From contig NZ_BMYQ01000014.1 in the NCBI RefSeq assembly GCF_014652355.1, forward strand, positions 1-64,000: a DNA stretch of 64,000 bases, read 5' to 3'. Both the position numbers and the translations under genes were made by a program. The stretch is from Gemmobacter lanyuensis. GTDB taxonomy: Bacteria > Pseudomonadota > Alphaproteobacteria > Rhodobacterales > Rhodobacteraceae. A model generated the notes under the pieces. That model searched no databases. It was given only the letters and a program-made list of their open reading frames with translations, and was not told the DNA's origin. This document shows, piece after piece, positions 54,329 to 63,739 of this stretch. Every line of letters begins with the position of its first letter. Positions within the stretch are counted from its first letter, which is position 1.

Positions 54329-55218
54329 AGCAGGCTGTCGAACCGGTCACGCACCACGAAATCCAGCAAGGCGCGGGTCCGCCGCGCCATGCGCCGGTGG
54401 TCAAGGTGCAGCGCGTGCACATCCAGCCGGGCGCCTTCGGTTTCAGGCAGCACCCGTTCCAGCCGTCCTGCGGCAAGGTCCGGGCCGATCATGTAATCGG
54501 GGCAAAGTGCGATGCCCGCCCCTTCCAGCGCAAGGTCGCGGGTCGCCCGCGCGCTATTCACCAGAAACCGGCCCGAAACGGGGATGCGCCGGGGCACCCC
54601 GGCCTCGACCAAGGGCCAGCCGCCGCTGCTGCGGAGGTTGGTGTCCCGGATGCAGTCATGCGCCGTCAGATCCTGCGCCTGAAGCGGCCGCCCCGCGCGG
54701 TCCAGATAGGCGGGTGCCGCCACCAGCAGCAGCACGATTTCGCCCAGTTTTCGCGCGATCAGCGCCGAATCCTGCAACTGCCCGATCCGCAGCGCCAGAT
54801 CGATGCCCTCGGCCGCGAGGTCTGCAAATTGGTCCGACAGACGCAGGTCCACCGTCAGATCGGGATGCCGGGCCTGGAACCGCCGCAGCATCGGGGCTGC
54901 GTGCATTTCACCAAAGCTGAGCGGGGCGGAAACGCGCAGGGTGCCGGACAACCGCGCGCCACTTTCGCGCAGATCGCCGCGCATATCCTCCAGCGTTTCC
55001 AGCCAGTCGGGGGCACGGCGCAGCAGCCGTTCGCCCGCCGCCGTCAGCCCGATCCGCCGCGTGGTGCGTTGCAGCAATCGTGCCCCAAACCGATCCTCAA
55101 GCTCAGCCATGTATTTCGATGCGAGCTTGGGGGATATCCCCAGTCGTGCTGCCGCCGCTGCGAAAGATCCGGTTTCCACCGTGGTCACAAAGACGCGGAT
55201 TCCATCCACAAGGTCCAT
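54325..55218 (-). CDS. LysR-family regulator
   Basis: The protein has 297 residues. An N-terminal helix-turn-helix (about 3-60, GIRVFVTTVETGSFAAAAARLGISPKLASKYMAELE, broken here) precedes a LysR substrate domain with SGTLRVSAPLSFGE. The CrgA/DsdC-like subgroup often controls quinone or aldehyde detoxification. It is divergent from the hydroquinone-reductase gene (116 bp gap), its likely target, and overlaps the end of the fused hydratase gene by 4 bp. Confidence 0.85.
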   Translation of the reverse strand: MDLVDGIRVFVTTVETGSFAAAAARLGISPKLASKYMAELEDRFGARLLQRTTRRIGLTAAGERLLRRAPDWLETLEDMRGDLRESGARLSGTLRVSAPLSFGEMHAAPMLRRFQARHPDLTVDLRLSDQFADLAAEGIDLALRIGQLQDSALIARKLGEIVLLLVAAPAYLDRAGRPLQAQDLTAHDCIRDTNLRSSGGWPLVEAGVPRRIPVSGRFLVNSARATRDLALEGAGIALCPDYMIGPDLAAGRLERVLPETEGARLDVHALHLDHRRMARRTRALLDFVVRDRFDSLL

Positions 55219-55334
55219 CAGTAATTCCGAACATATTGGCGACAGTCATTCACCATATGCGCCATTTCAACGGGAAACAATCGGACGCATAGTTCCTTCC
55301 AACCGGGGTGACCCGCCCCGAAAGGAGAATGACG

Positions 55335-56300
55335 ATGCTGGTGAATGGAATCTGGCAGAACAACTGGCACCCGGTGCAGGCCAAGGATGAACAGGGTCGC
55401 TTCGTGCGGCAAACGTCGACCTTCCGCAACTGGATCACCCCGGATGGGGCGCCGGGGCCGACCGGGACGGGGGGCTATGTCGCCGAAAAGGGCCGTTACC
55501 GGTTTTATGTCGCGCTGATCTGCCCCTGGGCGTCGCGTACGCTGATTGCCCGCAAGCTCAAGGGGTTGGACGACTTTATCGCCGTGACTGTGGTGAACCC
55601 GGTGCTGGGGGAAGAGGGCTGGCGCTTTGGCGGCTATCCGGGCGCTGATGCCGATCCGGTGTTCGGCGCGACATGGATGCATGAGATCTATACCCATGCC
55701 GACCCGCAAGTGAATGGCCGGGCCACTGTTCCAGTGCTGTGGGATGAAAAGACCGGGACCATCGTCAGCAACGAAAGCGCCGATATCCTGCGGATGTTCA
55801 ACACCGCCTTTGCGGATCAAGTGCCGGAAACGGTTGATCTGTATCCCGAAGACCTGCGCCTGCAGATCGACGCCTGGAACCCCGAGATCTATGACCAGCT
55901 GAACAACGGCGTCTACAAGGCAGGCTTTGCTTCGACCCAGCTTGCCTATGATGAGGCGGTGGCCGGCGTCTTTGCCATGCTCGACCGGCTGGAGGGTGCG
56001 CTGCAGGGGCCGTTCCTGTTTGGCGACCGGGTGACCGAAACCGACATCCGCCTCTTTGTCACGCTGATCCGCTTCGATGCGGCCTATCACGGGCTGTTCA
56101 AGACGAACCTGCGACGGATCGCCGATTACCCGCGTCTGACCGCGTTCCTGCGGCAGATGCTTGCGCTGCCGGGGGTGCGTGAGACGGTCAACCTCGATCA
56201 CATCAAGGCGGGGTATTATTCGATCAAGGCGCTGAACCCATCGGGCATCGTACCTGCCGGACCTGATCATGTCGCGGCCTTGCTGGGGGACCGGACATGA
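55335..56300 (+). CDS. Glutathionyl-hydroquinone reductase (Xi-class GST)
   Basis: The protein has 321 residues. The catalytic C63 lies in the diagnostic ICPWASRT motif. The C-terminal helical GST domain carries WNPEIYDQLNNGVYKAGFA, typical of the YqjG/PcpF/ECM4 group. Such enzymes reduce glutathionyl-hydroquinones to free hydroquinones. AAAGGAG lies 7 nt before the ATG at 55335; an ATG two codons earlier is too close to that site. It is coupled by ATGA to the dioxygenase gene. Confidence 0.92.
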   Translation: MLVNGIWQNNWHPVQAKDEQGRFVRQTSTFRNWITPDGAPGPTGTGGYVAEKGRYRFYVALICPWASRTLIARKLKGLDDFIAVTVVNPVLGEEGWRFGGYPGADADPVFGATWMHEIYTHADPQVNGRATVPVLWDEKTGTIVSNESADILRMFNTAFADQVPETVDLYPEDLRLQIDAWNPEIYDQLNNGVYKAGFASTQLAYDEAVAGVFAMLDRLEGALQGPFLFGDRVTETDIRLFVTLIRFDAAYHGLFKTNLRRIADYPRLTAFLRQMLALPGVRETVNLDHIKAGYYSIKALNPSGIVPAGPDHVAALLGDRT

Positions 56301-57073
56301 CCCTGCCCAGCCTTTTTCTGGCCCATGGCGCGCCGGATCTGCCGTTTTCGCGCACGCCCGCGCGGGCCTTCACGGAAGGTTTGGGCGCCCGCTACCCTGA
56401 CCTGCGCGCGATCCTTGTGATTTCCGCGCATTGGGAAGATCGGGTCAATACCATCGGCATCGCGCCGCACCCCGAAACCATCCATGATTTCGGCGGGTTT
56501 GACCCGGCGCTTTACAATCTGCGCTATCCCGCCCGGACCGATCCCGCGGTGATTGATGAGGTCGCTGCCGCCCTGACCGCCGCCGGGGTGCCCCATGCCC
56601 GCGATGGTCGGCGCGGCTATGATCACGGGGTATGGATTCCGCTCCTTCTCGCCTTTCCGCAGGCTGAGGTTCCGGTGATCCAGCTGTCACTGCGCCACGG
56701 CGCCTCCGCGCGCGAGAATTTTGCGCTGGGTCAGGCCCTCGCGCCCTTGCGGGAACAGGGGGTGCTGATCATCGGGTCGGGCGCCACGGTGCATAACCTG
56801 CGTGGTATCGGCCGCGAAGGCAGCCCGCCCCCCGATTGGGCCCGCGCCTTTGACAACTGGATCGTGCAGGGCGTTACCCGTGGTGATGCCGAGACGCTGC
56901 TCAGCTTCCCACAGGTCCCGGCCGAGGCGCGCATCGCCCATCCCACACCCGAACATCTGATGCCGCTTTATGTGGCCATGGGGGCCGGGGGCGGACAGGG
57001 CGAAGTTTTGCACCGCAGCTTTTCCTGGGGGTCGATCGGCATGACCTCCTTCGCCTTTGGTGCCGCGGCCTAG
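56297..57073 (+). CDS. DODA-type extradiol dioxygenase family protein
   Basis: The protein has 258 residues of the LigB/YgiD/DODA family. N-terminal SLFLAHGAPDLPF supplies the first metal His. VISAHWEDR and DHGVWIPLLLAFPQA supply further histidines for an Fe or Zn site. It may cleave catechol- or hydroquinone-like rings, perhaps products of the adjacent reductase. The substrate is unknown. Confidence 0.87.
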   Translation: MTLPSLFLAHGAPDLPFSRTPARAFTEGLGARYPDLRAILVISAHWEDRVNTIGIAPHPETIHDFGGFDPALYNLRYPARTDPAVIDEVAAALTAAGVPHARDGRRGYDHGVWIPLLLAFPQAEVPVIQLSLRHGASARENFALGQALAPLREQGVLIIGSGATVHNLRGIGREGSPPPDWARAFDNWIVQGVTRGDAETLLSFPQVPAEARIAHPTPEHLMPLYVAMGAGGGQGEVLHRSFSWGSIGMTSFAFGAAA

Positions 57074-57540
57074 CGTTCCCCGCGCCAAAGCCAGGGCAGC
57101 TCAAAGCTGCCCTCCCATATCCCCAACTGCGCCGTCCGCGCGGCGTTCTGCTCGGCCTCATACTCCGGGCTGGCACCCTCGCGGACGACCGCCCAGCCTT
57201 GGCGTACCAGTTCTTCCCCGAGGTCGAGCCCGTCAGCCGTGCAGATGGCCTGTGCTGCCCCGTTCGGATCTGCCGCGACCTGATTGCAATGCACCGATTT
57301 GCGCCAGACAGCATCGCTTAAGGCCCGGGTCGCGGAAGCACCGCAGGCCCATGAGCGCCCATCGGCATGATGGCAGGTCTGGCGCGGTTCCGGCGCGTCG
57401 ATCCAGGCCAGCCGCAGGGTAACCCCGTCGATCTGGATCGTATCGCCTGAAACCACGGTGACGAAGCCGGCAACCGAACCCGCCCCGCAAGGCAAGGCGA
57501 AGAGCTGCAAAAGAAGGACAAAGGCGTATCTGCGGAACAT
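57070..57540 (-). CDS. Secreted thermonuclease-like (SNase-fold) protein
   Basis: The protein has about 156 residues. A signal peptide (FRRYAFVLLLQLFALPCGAG) precedes an SNase-type OB fold with VVSGDTIQIDGVTLRLAWIDAPE and later LGEELVRQGWAVV and YEAEQNAARTAQLGIWEGSF. The classic nuclease Arg/Glu residues cannot all be matched (the loop has extra Cys residues), so activity is uncertain. The start at 57540 is set by the signal peptide; longer starts exist. It is convergent with the dioxygenase gene, overlapping by 4 bp. Confidence 0.75.
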   Translation of the reverse strand: MFRRYAFVLLLQLFALPCGAGSVAGFVTVVSGDTIQIDGVTLRLAWIDAPEPRQTCHHADGRSWACGASATRALSDAVWRKSVHCNQVAADPNGAAQAICTADGLDLGEELVRQGWAVVREGASPEYEAEQNAARTAQLGIWEGSFELPWLWRGER

Positions 57541-57636
57541 ACAACCAACGTGGCAGCGCACCCGGACCTTGTCCATCCGACCCGAAGGTCGGAACGGCGC
57601 ACCATTCGGATGAGGCATACATACTCGGCCGCCAGA

Positions 57637-57909
57637 TCACCCCACGTCGCGCAAAAGCTGATCCAGGAATTCGCTGGCCCCGATCGCCAGAATGTCCGCG
57701 ACCGGGTCGAGTTCCACCACACGTGTCCCGATGTCAGACAGATGTTGGCGCAGGGTTTCGAGGGACAGTGTGTGCCCCCTGCGCAGCAGGTCAATCACCA
57801 CCGACCCCAGCGTCAACCGGACAAGCTCTTCTGCGGCGGCAAGCTCCACAAGCCGGTCCGAGGGCAGGGACATATTGGCCGTGGGGCTGAATTTCGATGT
57901 AATGTCCAT
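57637..57909 (-). CDS. Hypothetical small protein (90 aa)
   Basis: The protein has 90 residues from the ATG at 57909 with GGGAA upstream. It is predicted to be mostly helical (LPSDRLVELAAAEELVRLTLGSVVIDLL, broken here; LETLRQHLSDIGTRVVEL), soluble, and without Cys or signal peptide. I do not recognise the family. Neighbours give no functional hint. Confidence 0.5.
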   Translation of the reverse strand: MDITSKFSPTANMSLPSDRLVELAAAEELVRLTLGSVVIDLLRRGHTLSLETLRQHLSDIGTRVVELDPVADILAIGASEFLDQLLRDVG

Positions 57910-58086
57910 GTTCCCTGCGCAGTTGCCCATAGGTTGAAGAATAGCCCGTCGCACAAGCGGATCAATCTTTTCGGTCCAAAATTATCCCTTTTTGCAAAGC
58001 CTTGCCCGCAGCATAAGGCGGGACGGCCCCTGTGCTTTCGGGGTCATGGCCTGCCAAATGGGCGCCGGATAATGCGGGATCGGCGG

Positions 58087-58109
58087 GATCATTCCCTCAG
58101 GGAATGATC
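58087..58109. promoter_or_regulatory. Perfect 10-3-10 palindrome at the 3' end of the second LysR gene
   Basis: GATCATTCCC (58087-58096) and its exact complement (58100-58109) flank TCA. It overlaps the LysR stop codon. Its core CATTCCC-N3-GGGAATG is nearly identical to the palindrome before the gene at 59024-59040. It could be a terminator without a T-tract, but the match argues for a protein-binding site. Confidence 0.55.
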
Positions 58110-59021
58110 TGTCACAGGGCCAGGGCTGCGATCCGCTTCCATCTCTTGCAAAAGCCACGCCCGGAATGCGGCGAGTGGCGGGTGTTCGGCACGGTCGGTG
58201 GGCCAGCACAGGTAATAAGCCCCGTCGCTTTGCACGGGCAAATCCAGCGCGGGCACAAGGCGGCCTGCTGCCAGATCCTCGGAAATCAGGAAATCCGGGA
58301 TCAGCCCGACCCCCAGCCCCGCGGCAGCTGCGGCTGTAAGGGTTGTGAACTGGTCGAACAGCATCCCCTGCACATGGGTGTCATCAACGTGATGGTGCCG
58401 CAGCCAAAGTTCCCAGGCATCGGGGCGGCTGGTCAGGTGCAGCAGTGGCGCCGCGCGCACATCAGCCGGTCGGCGAAAGCTGTGATGATCGCGCAGCCCC
58501 GGCGCGCAGACCGGGCGCACCGTTTCATGACGCAAGAGCACCAGTTCCGCCCCCGGCCAGTCCTCTGTTCCGAAATGTATTGCTGCATCAATGGCTTCGT
58601 TCTTGAAATCGAAGCTTGTCAGCCGCGAGATCAGGTTGATCGTGACCCCGGGATAGGCCGCCAGAAACCCCGGAAGCCGCGGGGTGAGCCACCGTGCGGC
58701 AAAGGTCGGCAATACGGCAAGGGTCAGTGTTCCCCCCAGCGGATTGGCCCGCAGATTGAGCGAGGCCGCCGAGATCCGGGCCAGCGCCTCGCGTATCTCG
58801 CGCGCATATGCGGCACCCCCGACCGTGAGGCGGATCGACTGCCGTTCCCGGTGAAAAAGCGCATAGCCCAACTGTTCTTCGAGGGCCTTGATCTGGCGTG
58901 AGACGGCGCTTTGCGTCAGTGCCAGTTCCTGTGCGGCCCGTGTGACCGACCCGGTCCGCGCCGCCGCCTCAAAAGCCGCCAGCAGTGGAAGTGAGGGCAG
59001 AAAGCGACGAGGCGCACGCAT
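58089..59021 (-). CDS. LysR-family regulator (GcvA-like)
   Basis: The protein has 310 residues. An N-terminal HTH (about 8-66, LPLLAAFEAAARTGSVTRAAQELALTQSAVSRQIKALE, broken here) precedes a type 2 periplasmic-like effector domain (LAVLPTFAARWLTPRLPGFLAAYPGV). The ATG at 59021 is where LysR homology begins; a longer frame upstream is rich in Arg/Pro and unlikely. It is divergent from the FAD oxidoreductase gene (113-bp gap), its probable target. Confidence 0.88.
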   Translation of the reverse strand: MRAPRRFLPSLPLLAAFEAAARTGSVTRAAQELALTQSAVSRQIKALEEQLGYALFHRERQSIRLTVGGAAYAREIREALARISAASLNLRANPLGGTLTLAVLPTFAARWLTPRLPGFLAAYPGVTINLISRLTSFDFKNEAIDAAIHFGTEDWPGAELVLLRHETVRPVCAPGLRDHHSFRRPADVRAAPLLHLTSRPDAWELWLRHHHVDDTHVQGMLFDQFTTLTAAAAAGLGVGLIPDFLISEDLAAGRLVPALDLPVQSDGAYYLCWPTDRAEHPPLAAFRAWLLQEMEADRSPGPVTDHSLRE

Positions 59022-59023
59022 AG

Positions 59024-59040
59024 CATTCCCATTCGGAATG
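59024..59040. promoter_or_regulatory. LysR-type operator candidate in the divergent promoter
   Basis: CATTCC (59024-59029) and its complement GGAATG (59035-59040) are spaced by 5 nt. The site includes a T-N11-A pattern typical of LysR boxes and lies 3 bp from the regulator's start codon. Confidence 0.65.
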
Positions 59041-59134
59041 AGGTGATGAGAAAATCTCGTTAGCGCAAGGCCGTGCTTCGGGCAAGAAAGGCATGTCAGC
59101 CGCAGGGCGACGCGCAAGGGAAAAGGGGCCTCAG

Positions 59135-60418
59135 ATGTTGAATGATCCGCGCTCGCACGGTCTTTGGGAACGGACGGCGCCGGACGCCCCGGTGACCGGG
59201 CCTCTGTGCGATCAATTGACGGCCGATGTCGTGGTGATCGGCGCGGGCTATACCGGCCTTTCGACCGCACTGCATCTGGCCGAACGGGGCGTGTCTGTCG
59301 TGGTGCTTGAGGCCGCCGAGGTGGGGTTTGGCGGGGCCGGGCGCAATGTGGGACTTGTCAACGCGGGCATGTGGGTCATGCCCGAAGACCTCTGCGCCGG
59401 GCTGGGCGATCACTTTGGGAACCGGCTGCTGGAGGCGCTTGGCAACGGTCCGCGCAAGGTTTTTGAGGTGATCGACCGCTACGCGATTGCTTGCGAGGCC
59501 GAGCGTCAGGGCACGCTGCACCTTGCCGTTGGGGACAAGGGTCTGGCCGAGATCCGCGAGCGGGCGCGCCAATGGCAAAAACGCGGGGCGCCTGTCCATC
59601 TGCTTGATGCGGCAGAAACGGCTGCGCGGGTGGGAAGTTCAGCCTATGCGGGTGCGCTCTGGGATCAGCGGGCGGGCACGATACAGCCGCTTGCCTATGC
59701 GCGGGGATTGGCCCGCGCTGCGGTGGGGCAGGGCGTGCGGCTCTTCACCGGATCGCCGGTCGCCGCCCTGCGCCGGGATGGCGCGGACTGGACGGCGCAG
59801 ACGCCAGGTGGCTCTGTCCGGGGGAAGTGGGTCGTGCTGGGGACCGATGCCTATACCGGCGGGCTGTTTCCGCAGATCCGCACGCAACAGGTGCATCTGC
59901 CCTATTTCAACTTCGCGACGGAACCCCTGCCAGCATCTGCGCGGACCCGGATCTTGCCGAACCGCGAAGGATGCTGGGATACGCCCGAGGTCCTGACCTC
60001 TTTCCGCTTCGATCAGCAGGGGCGGCTGGTCTTCGGGTCGGTCGGAGCGCTGCGGCGGGGTGGTGCGGGCGTGCATCGGGCCTGGGCCCGGCGGGCCATC
60101 GCCCGGATCTGGCCCGAACTGGCGGGGATCGGCCTTGAGGCGGAATGGTATGGCCAGATCGGCATGACCGCAAACAACCTGCCGCGGTTTCACAAGCTGG
60201 ACGAGCGGGTCATTACGGTCTGCGGCTACAATGGGCGCGGCATCTCGCCGGGAACGGTGTTTGGTCAGTTGCTGGCGGCCTATGTTGCGGGCGATATCGG
60301 GGATGCCGACATGCCACTGCCCGTGACCGATCCGGCACCCGTCTCGGCCTTGCCGCTGCGCGAGGCTTGGTATGAGGCTGGCGCCCAGCTGGTGCATGTG
60401 GCGCAGGCGCGGTTCTGA
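59135..60418 (+). CDS. FAD-dependent amine/amino-acid oxidoreductase (DAO family)
   Basis: The protein has 427 residues. The dinucleotide fold reads VVVIGAGYTGLSTALHLAERG near 32, and a second motif, FGGAGRNVGLVNAGMW, is typical of the PuuB/OrdL-like gamma-glutamylputrescine oxidase group. The C-terminus has VCGYNGRGISPGTVFGQLLA. Substrate is unknown; amines or amino acids are likely. AAAAGGGG precedes the ATG at 59135. Control by the divergent LysR is probable. Confidence 0.85.
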   Translation: MLNDPRSHGLWERTAPDAPVTGPLCDQLTADVVVIGAGYTGLSTALHLAERGVSVVVLEAAEVGFGGAGRNVGLVNAGMWVMPEDLCAGLGDHFGNRLLEALGNGPRKVFEVIDRYAIACEAERQGTLHLAVGDKGLAEIRERARQWQKRGAPVHLLDAAETAARVGSSAYAGALWDQRAGTIQPLAYARGLARAAVGQGVRLFTGSPVAALRRDGADWTAQTPGGSVRGKWVVLGTDAYTGGLFPQIRTQQVHLPYFNFATEPLPASARTRILPNREGCWDTPEVLTSFRFDQQGRLVFGSVGALRRGGAGVHRAWARRAIARIWPELAGIGLEAEWYGQIGMTANNLPRFHKLDERVITVCGYNGRGISPGTVFGQLLAAYVAGDIGDADMPLPVTDPAPVSALPLREAWYEAGAQLVHVAQARF

Positions 60419-60425
60419 CCCGCGA

Positions 60426-63400
60426 TCAGGCGCCTGCGGAGGCGCCGAACCCCGGCAGCCACTGTTGCAGGGCCGCACGCAGCTGCCTGTTATCCAGGGG
60501 CTTTTTCAGAAACCCGTTCATCCCGGCGGCCAGGCATGCGGCCTTGACGTCGTCATCCTCGGCGCCGCTGACCGCAAGGATGGGCACCTCGCCCCGCGCG
60601 GTGCCAAGCGCGCGGATCCGGCGGGCGGCCTCGATCCCGTCCATGACCGGCATCTGGTGATCCATCAGCACCAAGTCGATGCGATCCTCCAAAACGGCGC
60701 GGACAGCCTCTGCGCCATTCGCGGCGGTGATGACCGAAAGGCCCAGCCTCTCCAGCCGTGCCGCCGCCAGATCGCGGTTCAGGCCATCGTCATCAGCCAC
60801 AAGGACGCGTAGCGCGGGGTGCTGCTCCGGCTCTGCAACGGGCCGTGGGATCTGTGCCCCGCCCCGCCGCATCTGGGCCAGACGCTCGGCGATCAGCAAG
60901 GGATCGGCGGGCTTGCGCAGAATTTCAGTGGCAATCGGGGTCAAATGCGGATCATCGCTGTCCATCAAGGCCAGCACAGGGCGCGACCCTTGCTGCAAAA
61001 GTGCGATGGACTCAGGGACGCGATGGATGAAGGCATCATCGACCACGGCAAGATCAGCACCTTCAAGTCCGATGACCGACCTGTCGGCCAATCCCAGGAC
61101 CAGTCCCGCATCAAAACCACAGCGGCGCAGCTGATTGCAGATCAGGGCGCGCAGGTTTTCGTTCGCGATGGCCACGGCGACACGGCCCTCTCCGACAGGC
61201 ACCGCAGGGGGGGCTGAAGGTTCAGCATCATCAAGATGGATCTGCAGCCAGAATTCGCTGCCTTCTCCTTCTTGCGACCGGACGCCGACTTCGCCGCCCA
61301 TCAGCGTTGCCAGCTGTCGGCAGATCGCCAGGCCAAGCCCGGTGCCCCCATAAAGCCGCGCGGTGGAGTGTTCGGCTTGGGTGAAGGCCTGAAACAGCCG
61401 CTGGACCTGTTCCTCATTCAGCCCAACGCCCGTGTCTGAAACCGCAAGGCGCAACATCGGACGGTCTTCGCGCACATGGCTGATGGAAAGCGTGATCTCG
61501 CCCGCCTCGGTGAACTTCACCGCGTTTGACAGGTAGTTCATCAGAACCTGGGTCAAGCGCAGGGGATCGGCCTGAATGGTCGCCGGAACATCCGGCGCCA
61601 CATTCAGCACGAGATCAATGCCGCGACGTCCCGCCGTGGGGGCGATGCCTTCCAGCGCATCGCGGGCCAGGTCCCGCAGGTTGACCGTGACCCGTTCCAG
61701 GGCCAGTTTACCCGCCTCTGCCTTTGAAAGGTCGAGAATGTCATTCACGATTGCGGCAAGATGTTGCCCCGACCGCGCCGCCTTGGACAGGAATGCCGTC
61801 TGCTTGGGGTCAAGCTGCGTCTCGGCCAGCAGGTCGAGAAACCCGATGAGCGAGTTCAGCGGCGTGCGGATTTCGTGGCTCATCGTCGAAAGGAAATCGG
61901 ATTTCAGCTGCGCGGTCTGGGTCGCCAGATCGCGGGCATTGCGCAGCAGGTCTTCGGCCTCACGCTCGGCGGTGATGTCATCCAGAACCCAGACCTCGCC
62001 CTTTTCAGGGTCGTCCGGATCAACCGCGGCCGCGCGCATGCGCGCCCAGATCGAGGTTCCATCCGGCCTGCGCAATTCGGTGGTCAGTTCCACGGTGCGC
62101 CCCTGCCAGATCCCCGCCAGAACCTCGGCATTGTCGTGCCAGAAGGTGGGGGCGCCGTCCAAGACCTCTGTCAGAAGCAGACCGGTCAGGCCGGTATTGG
62201 TGCGTCCGAGTTGGTGGTGGATCAGTGTATTGGCCTGCACCACCCGATGTTCCCGCAGGAACAGGATGCCCGACCGTGAGGTATCGAAAATGGCGCGGAG
62301 CTCTTCGTTCCGGCTTTCAAGCTCTTCGGTGCGTTTGGCGACGGCGCTCTCCAGCCGACTTTGATAGGCGCGCAGGGTTTCTTCGGCCTGCCGTTGGGCC
62401 GTCACATCGGTCAGGACGGCGATGGTTTCAAAGCCCTGCCGCGTCGGAACTTTCGTCAAAAGGACTTCGGTCGTGATCGACGATCCGTCGGCGCGAAGGT
62501 GGGTCCAGTCGGTCCGGGTGCGCCCACCTGTGTTCAGCGCCGCAAGAATTTCCTGGCCCAGATCGGCGGTAGAGCGACCGTCGGGCTGGATCGGGGGCGA
62601 GATTTCTGCCGGCTGTCGTCCGATCAACTCTGCCGCGTCGTGATAACCCAGCAATTGGCGCGCCGCGTCATTGATGCGGTAGATCCGCCCCTCGCGCAGG
62701 ACCATGACCGGCAGGCCCGTGTTTTCAAACGCGGTTGAGAACCGCGCCTCGCTGCGGGCAAGGCTGCTGCGCGTCATCTCGGCCCAGGCACGGGCACGCC
62801 ACAGGCGAAAGCGGAGCAGCATGGCCAGCAACAGAAGGATGAGCACGCCTGCAATCAGCCCGGCAAGCGGCAGGATAATGCCGCCATCCGTCAGACCCAC
62901 ACTGTCGATCCGGTTTTCGCGGCGCCAATTGTCGATGATCTGTTTGCGCTCTTCCGGCGTCAGACTTGCGGCCAATTCGGCCAGCAGAATGCCTGTGTCC
63001 GGGTCGGACAGCCGATAGGCCGTGGCCGTCCGGGTGATCGAGATCGGCTCGCCATGGGTGAAGGCATCTTGCAGACCAGCCTGACGCAGCAACAGGATGC
63101 CCGTCGGCTCTGACAGGCAGAAGCGATCAGCTTCCGCGATGGCCGCAGCCAGCACCACGCCTTGCGGGTTGGGATAGCGCAGCACCCGGCTTGTGGCCTG
63201 ATCCGACATGAAATTGTCGCAGGCGCTGCCCTCTACAACCGCAACAGGCGAATCTTCCGCCGGAAGTTTGCCGTTCTTCATGCGCTGGAATTCCACAAAG
63301 CGCAGAATTTCCTCCGGTGCCATGATCCGGATGCCAAAGCCCGGCGCGGTGGATTGGGCAAAAAGATCGACGGCATCCACCCGTCCGTCATTCAGGGCGG

Positions 63401-63650
63401 TCAGGGCGCTTTCGGTGGGAACAGCATGCGGGATGATCCGGATACCGGTCCGTTCTCCCATGGCCTGCCAAAGCGCTATGCGCTGTCCATCGAGCTGCCC
63501 CGCTTCATGCAGAAACGAAAATGGGGGGCGATCGATCGGCATGCCGATCTTCAGGCTGCGCCCGGTCCCGACAGGGTCCTGCGCTTCGGCGGCGGTTGCA
63601 AGCACGGCCAACGCCACAATCAGCGATCGGATCAGCGCAAGGGGTGTCAT
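60426..63650 (-). CDS. Hybrid sensor histidine kinase with periplasmic SBP-type sensor and two receiver domains
   Basis: The protein has 1074 residues. In order: signal peptide (1-23), periplasmic SBP_bac_3-like solute sensor (about 32-245), one membrane helix (about 257-281), PAS 1 (about 300-420), a coiled-coil linker, PAS 2 (about 450-565), HisKA with H592 in SHEIRTP, HATPase with N-box MNYLSNAVKFTE and G-boxes DTGVGL and GGTGLGL, a degenerate receiver (about 822-930, lacking the usual acidic pair), and a canonical receiver (about 947-1065, phospho-acceptor D997). It resembles BvgS/EvgS-type kinases but has no HPt domain, so an external HPt or receiver partner is expected. Confidence 0.9.
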   Translation of the reverse strand: MTPLALIRSLIVALAVLATAAEAQDPVGTGRSLKIGMPIDRPPFSFLHEAGQLDGQRIALWQAMGERTGIRIIPHAVPTESALTALNDGRVDAVDLFAQSTAPGFGIRIMAPEEILRFVEFQRMKNGKLPAEDSPVAVVEGSACDNFMSDQATSRVLRYPNPQGVVLAAAIAEADRFCLSEPTGILLLRQAGLQDAFTHGEPISITRTATAYRLSDPDTGILLAELAASLTPEERKQIIDNWRRENRIDSVGLTDGGIILPLAGLIAGVLILLLLAMLLRFRLWRARAWAEMTRSSLARSEARFSTAFENTGLPVMVLREGRIYRINDAARQLLGYHDAAELIGRQPAEISPPIQPDGRSTADLGQEILAALNTGGRTRTDWTHLRADGSSITTEVLLTKVPTRQGFETIAVLTDVTAQRQAEETLRAYQSRLESAVAKRTEELESRNEELRAIFDTSRSGILFLREHRVVQANTLIHHQLGRTNTGLTGLLLTEVLDGAPTFWHDNAEVLAGIWQGRTVELTTELRRPDGTSIWARMRAAAVDPDDPEKGEVWVLDDITAEREAEDLLRNARDLATQTAQLKSDFLSTMSHEIRTPLNSLIGFLDLLAETQLDPKQTAFLSKAARSGQHLAAIVNDILDLSKAEAGKLALERVTVNLRDLARDALEGIAPTAGRRGIDLVLNVAPDVPATIQADPLRLTQVLMNYLSNAVKFTEAGEITLSISHVREDRPMLRLAVSDTGVGLNEEQVQRLFQAFTQAEHSTARLYGGTGLGLAICRQLATLMGGEVGVRSQEGEGSEFWLQIHLDDAEPSAPPAVPVGEGRVAVAIANENLRALICNQLRRCGFDAGLVLGLADRSVIGLEGADLAVVDDAFIHRVPESIALLQQGSRPVLALMDSDDPHLTPIATEILRKPADPLLIAERLAQMRRGGAQIPRPVAEPEQHPALRVLVADDDGLNRDLAAARLERLGLSVITAANGAEAVRAVLEDRIDLVLMDHQMPVMDGIEAARRIRALGTARGEVPILAVSGAEDDDVKAACLAAGMNGFLKKPLDNRQLRAALQQWLPGFGASAGA

Positions 63651-63739
63651 TTGGCAGAGATTTCTATCTCTCGCTGGGGGCGGAACATGGGAAAGATGTT
63701 TCAGATGTGTCTGGGCGTTTCAAGATCAGGATGAGAATT

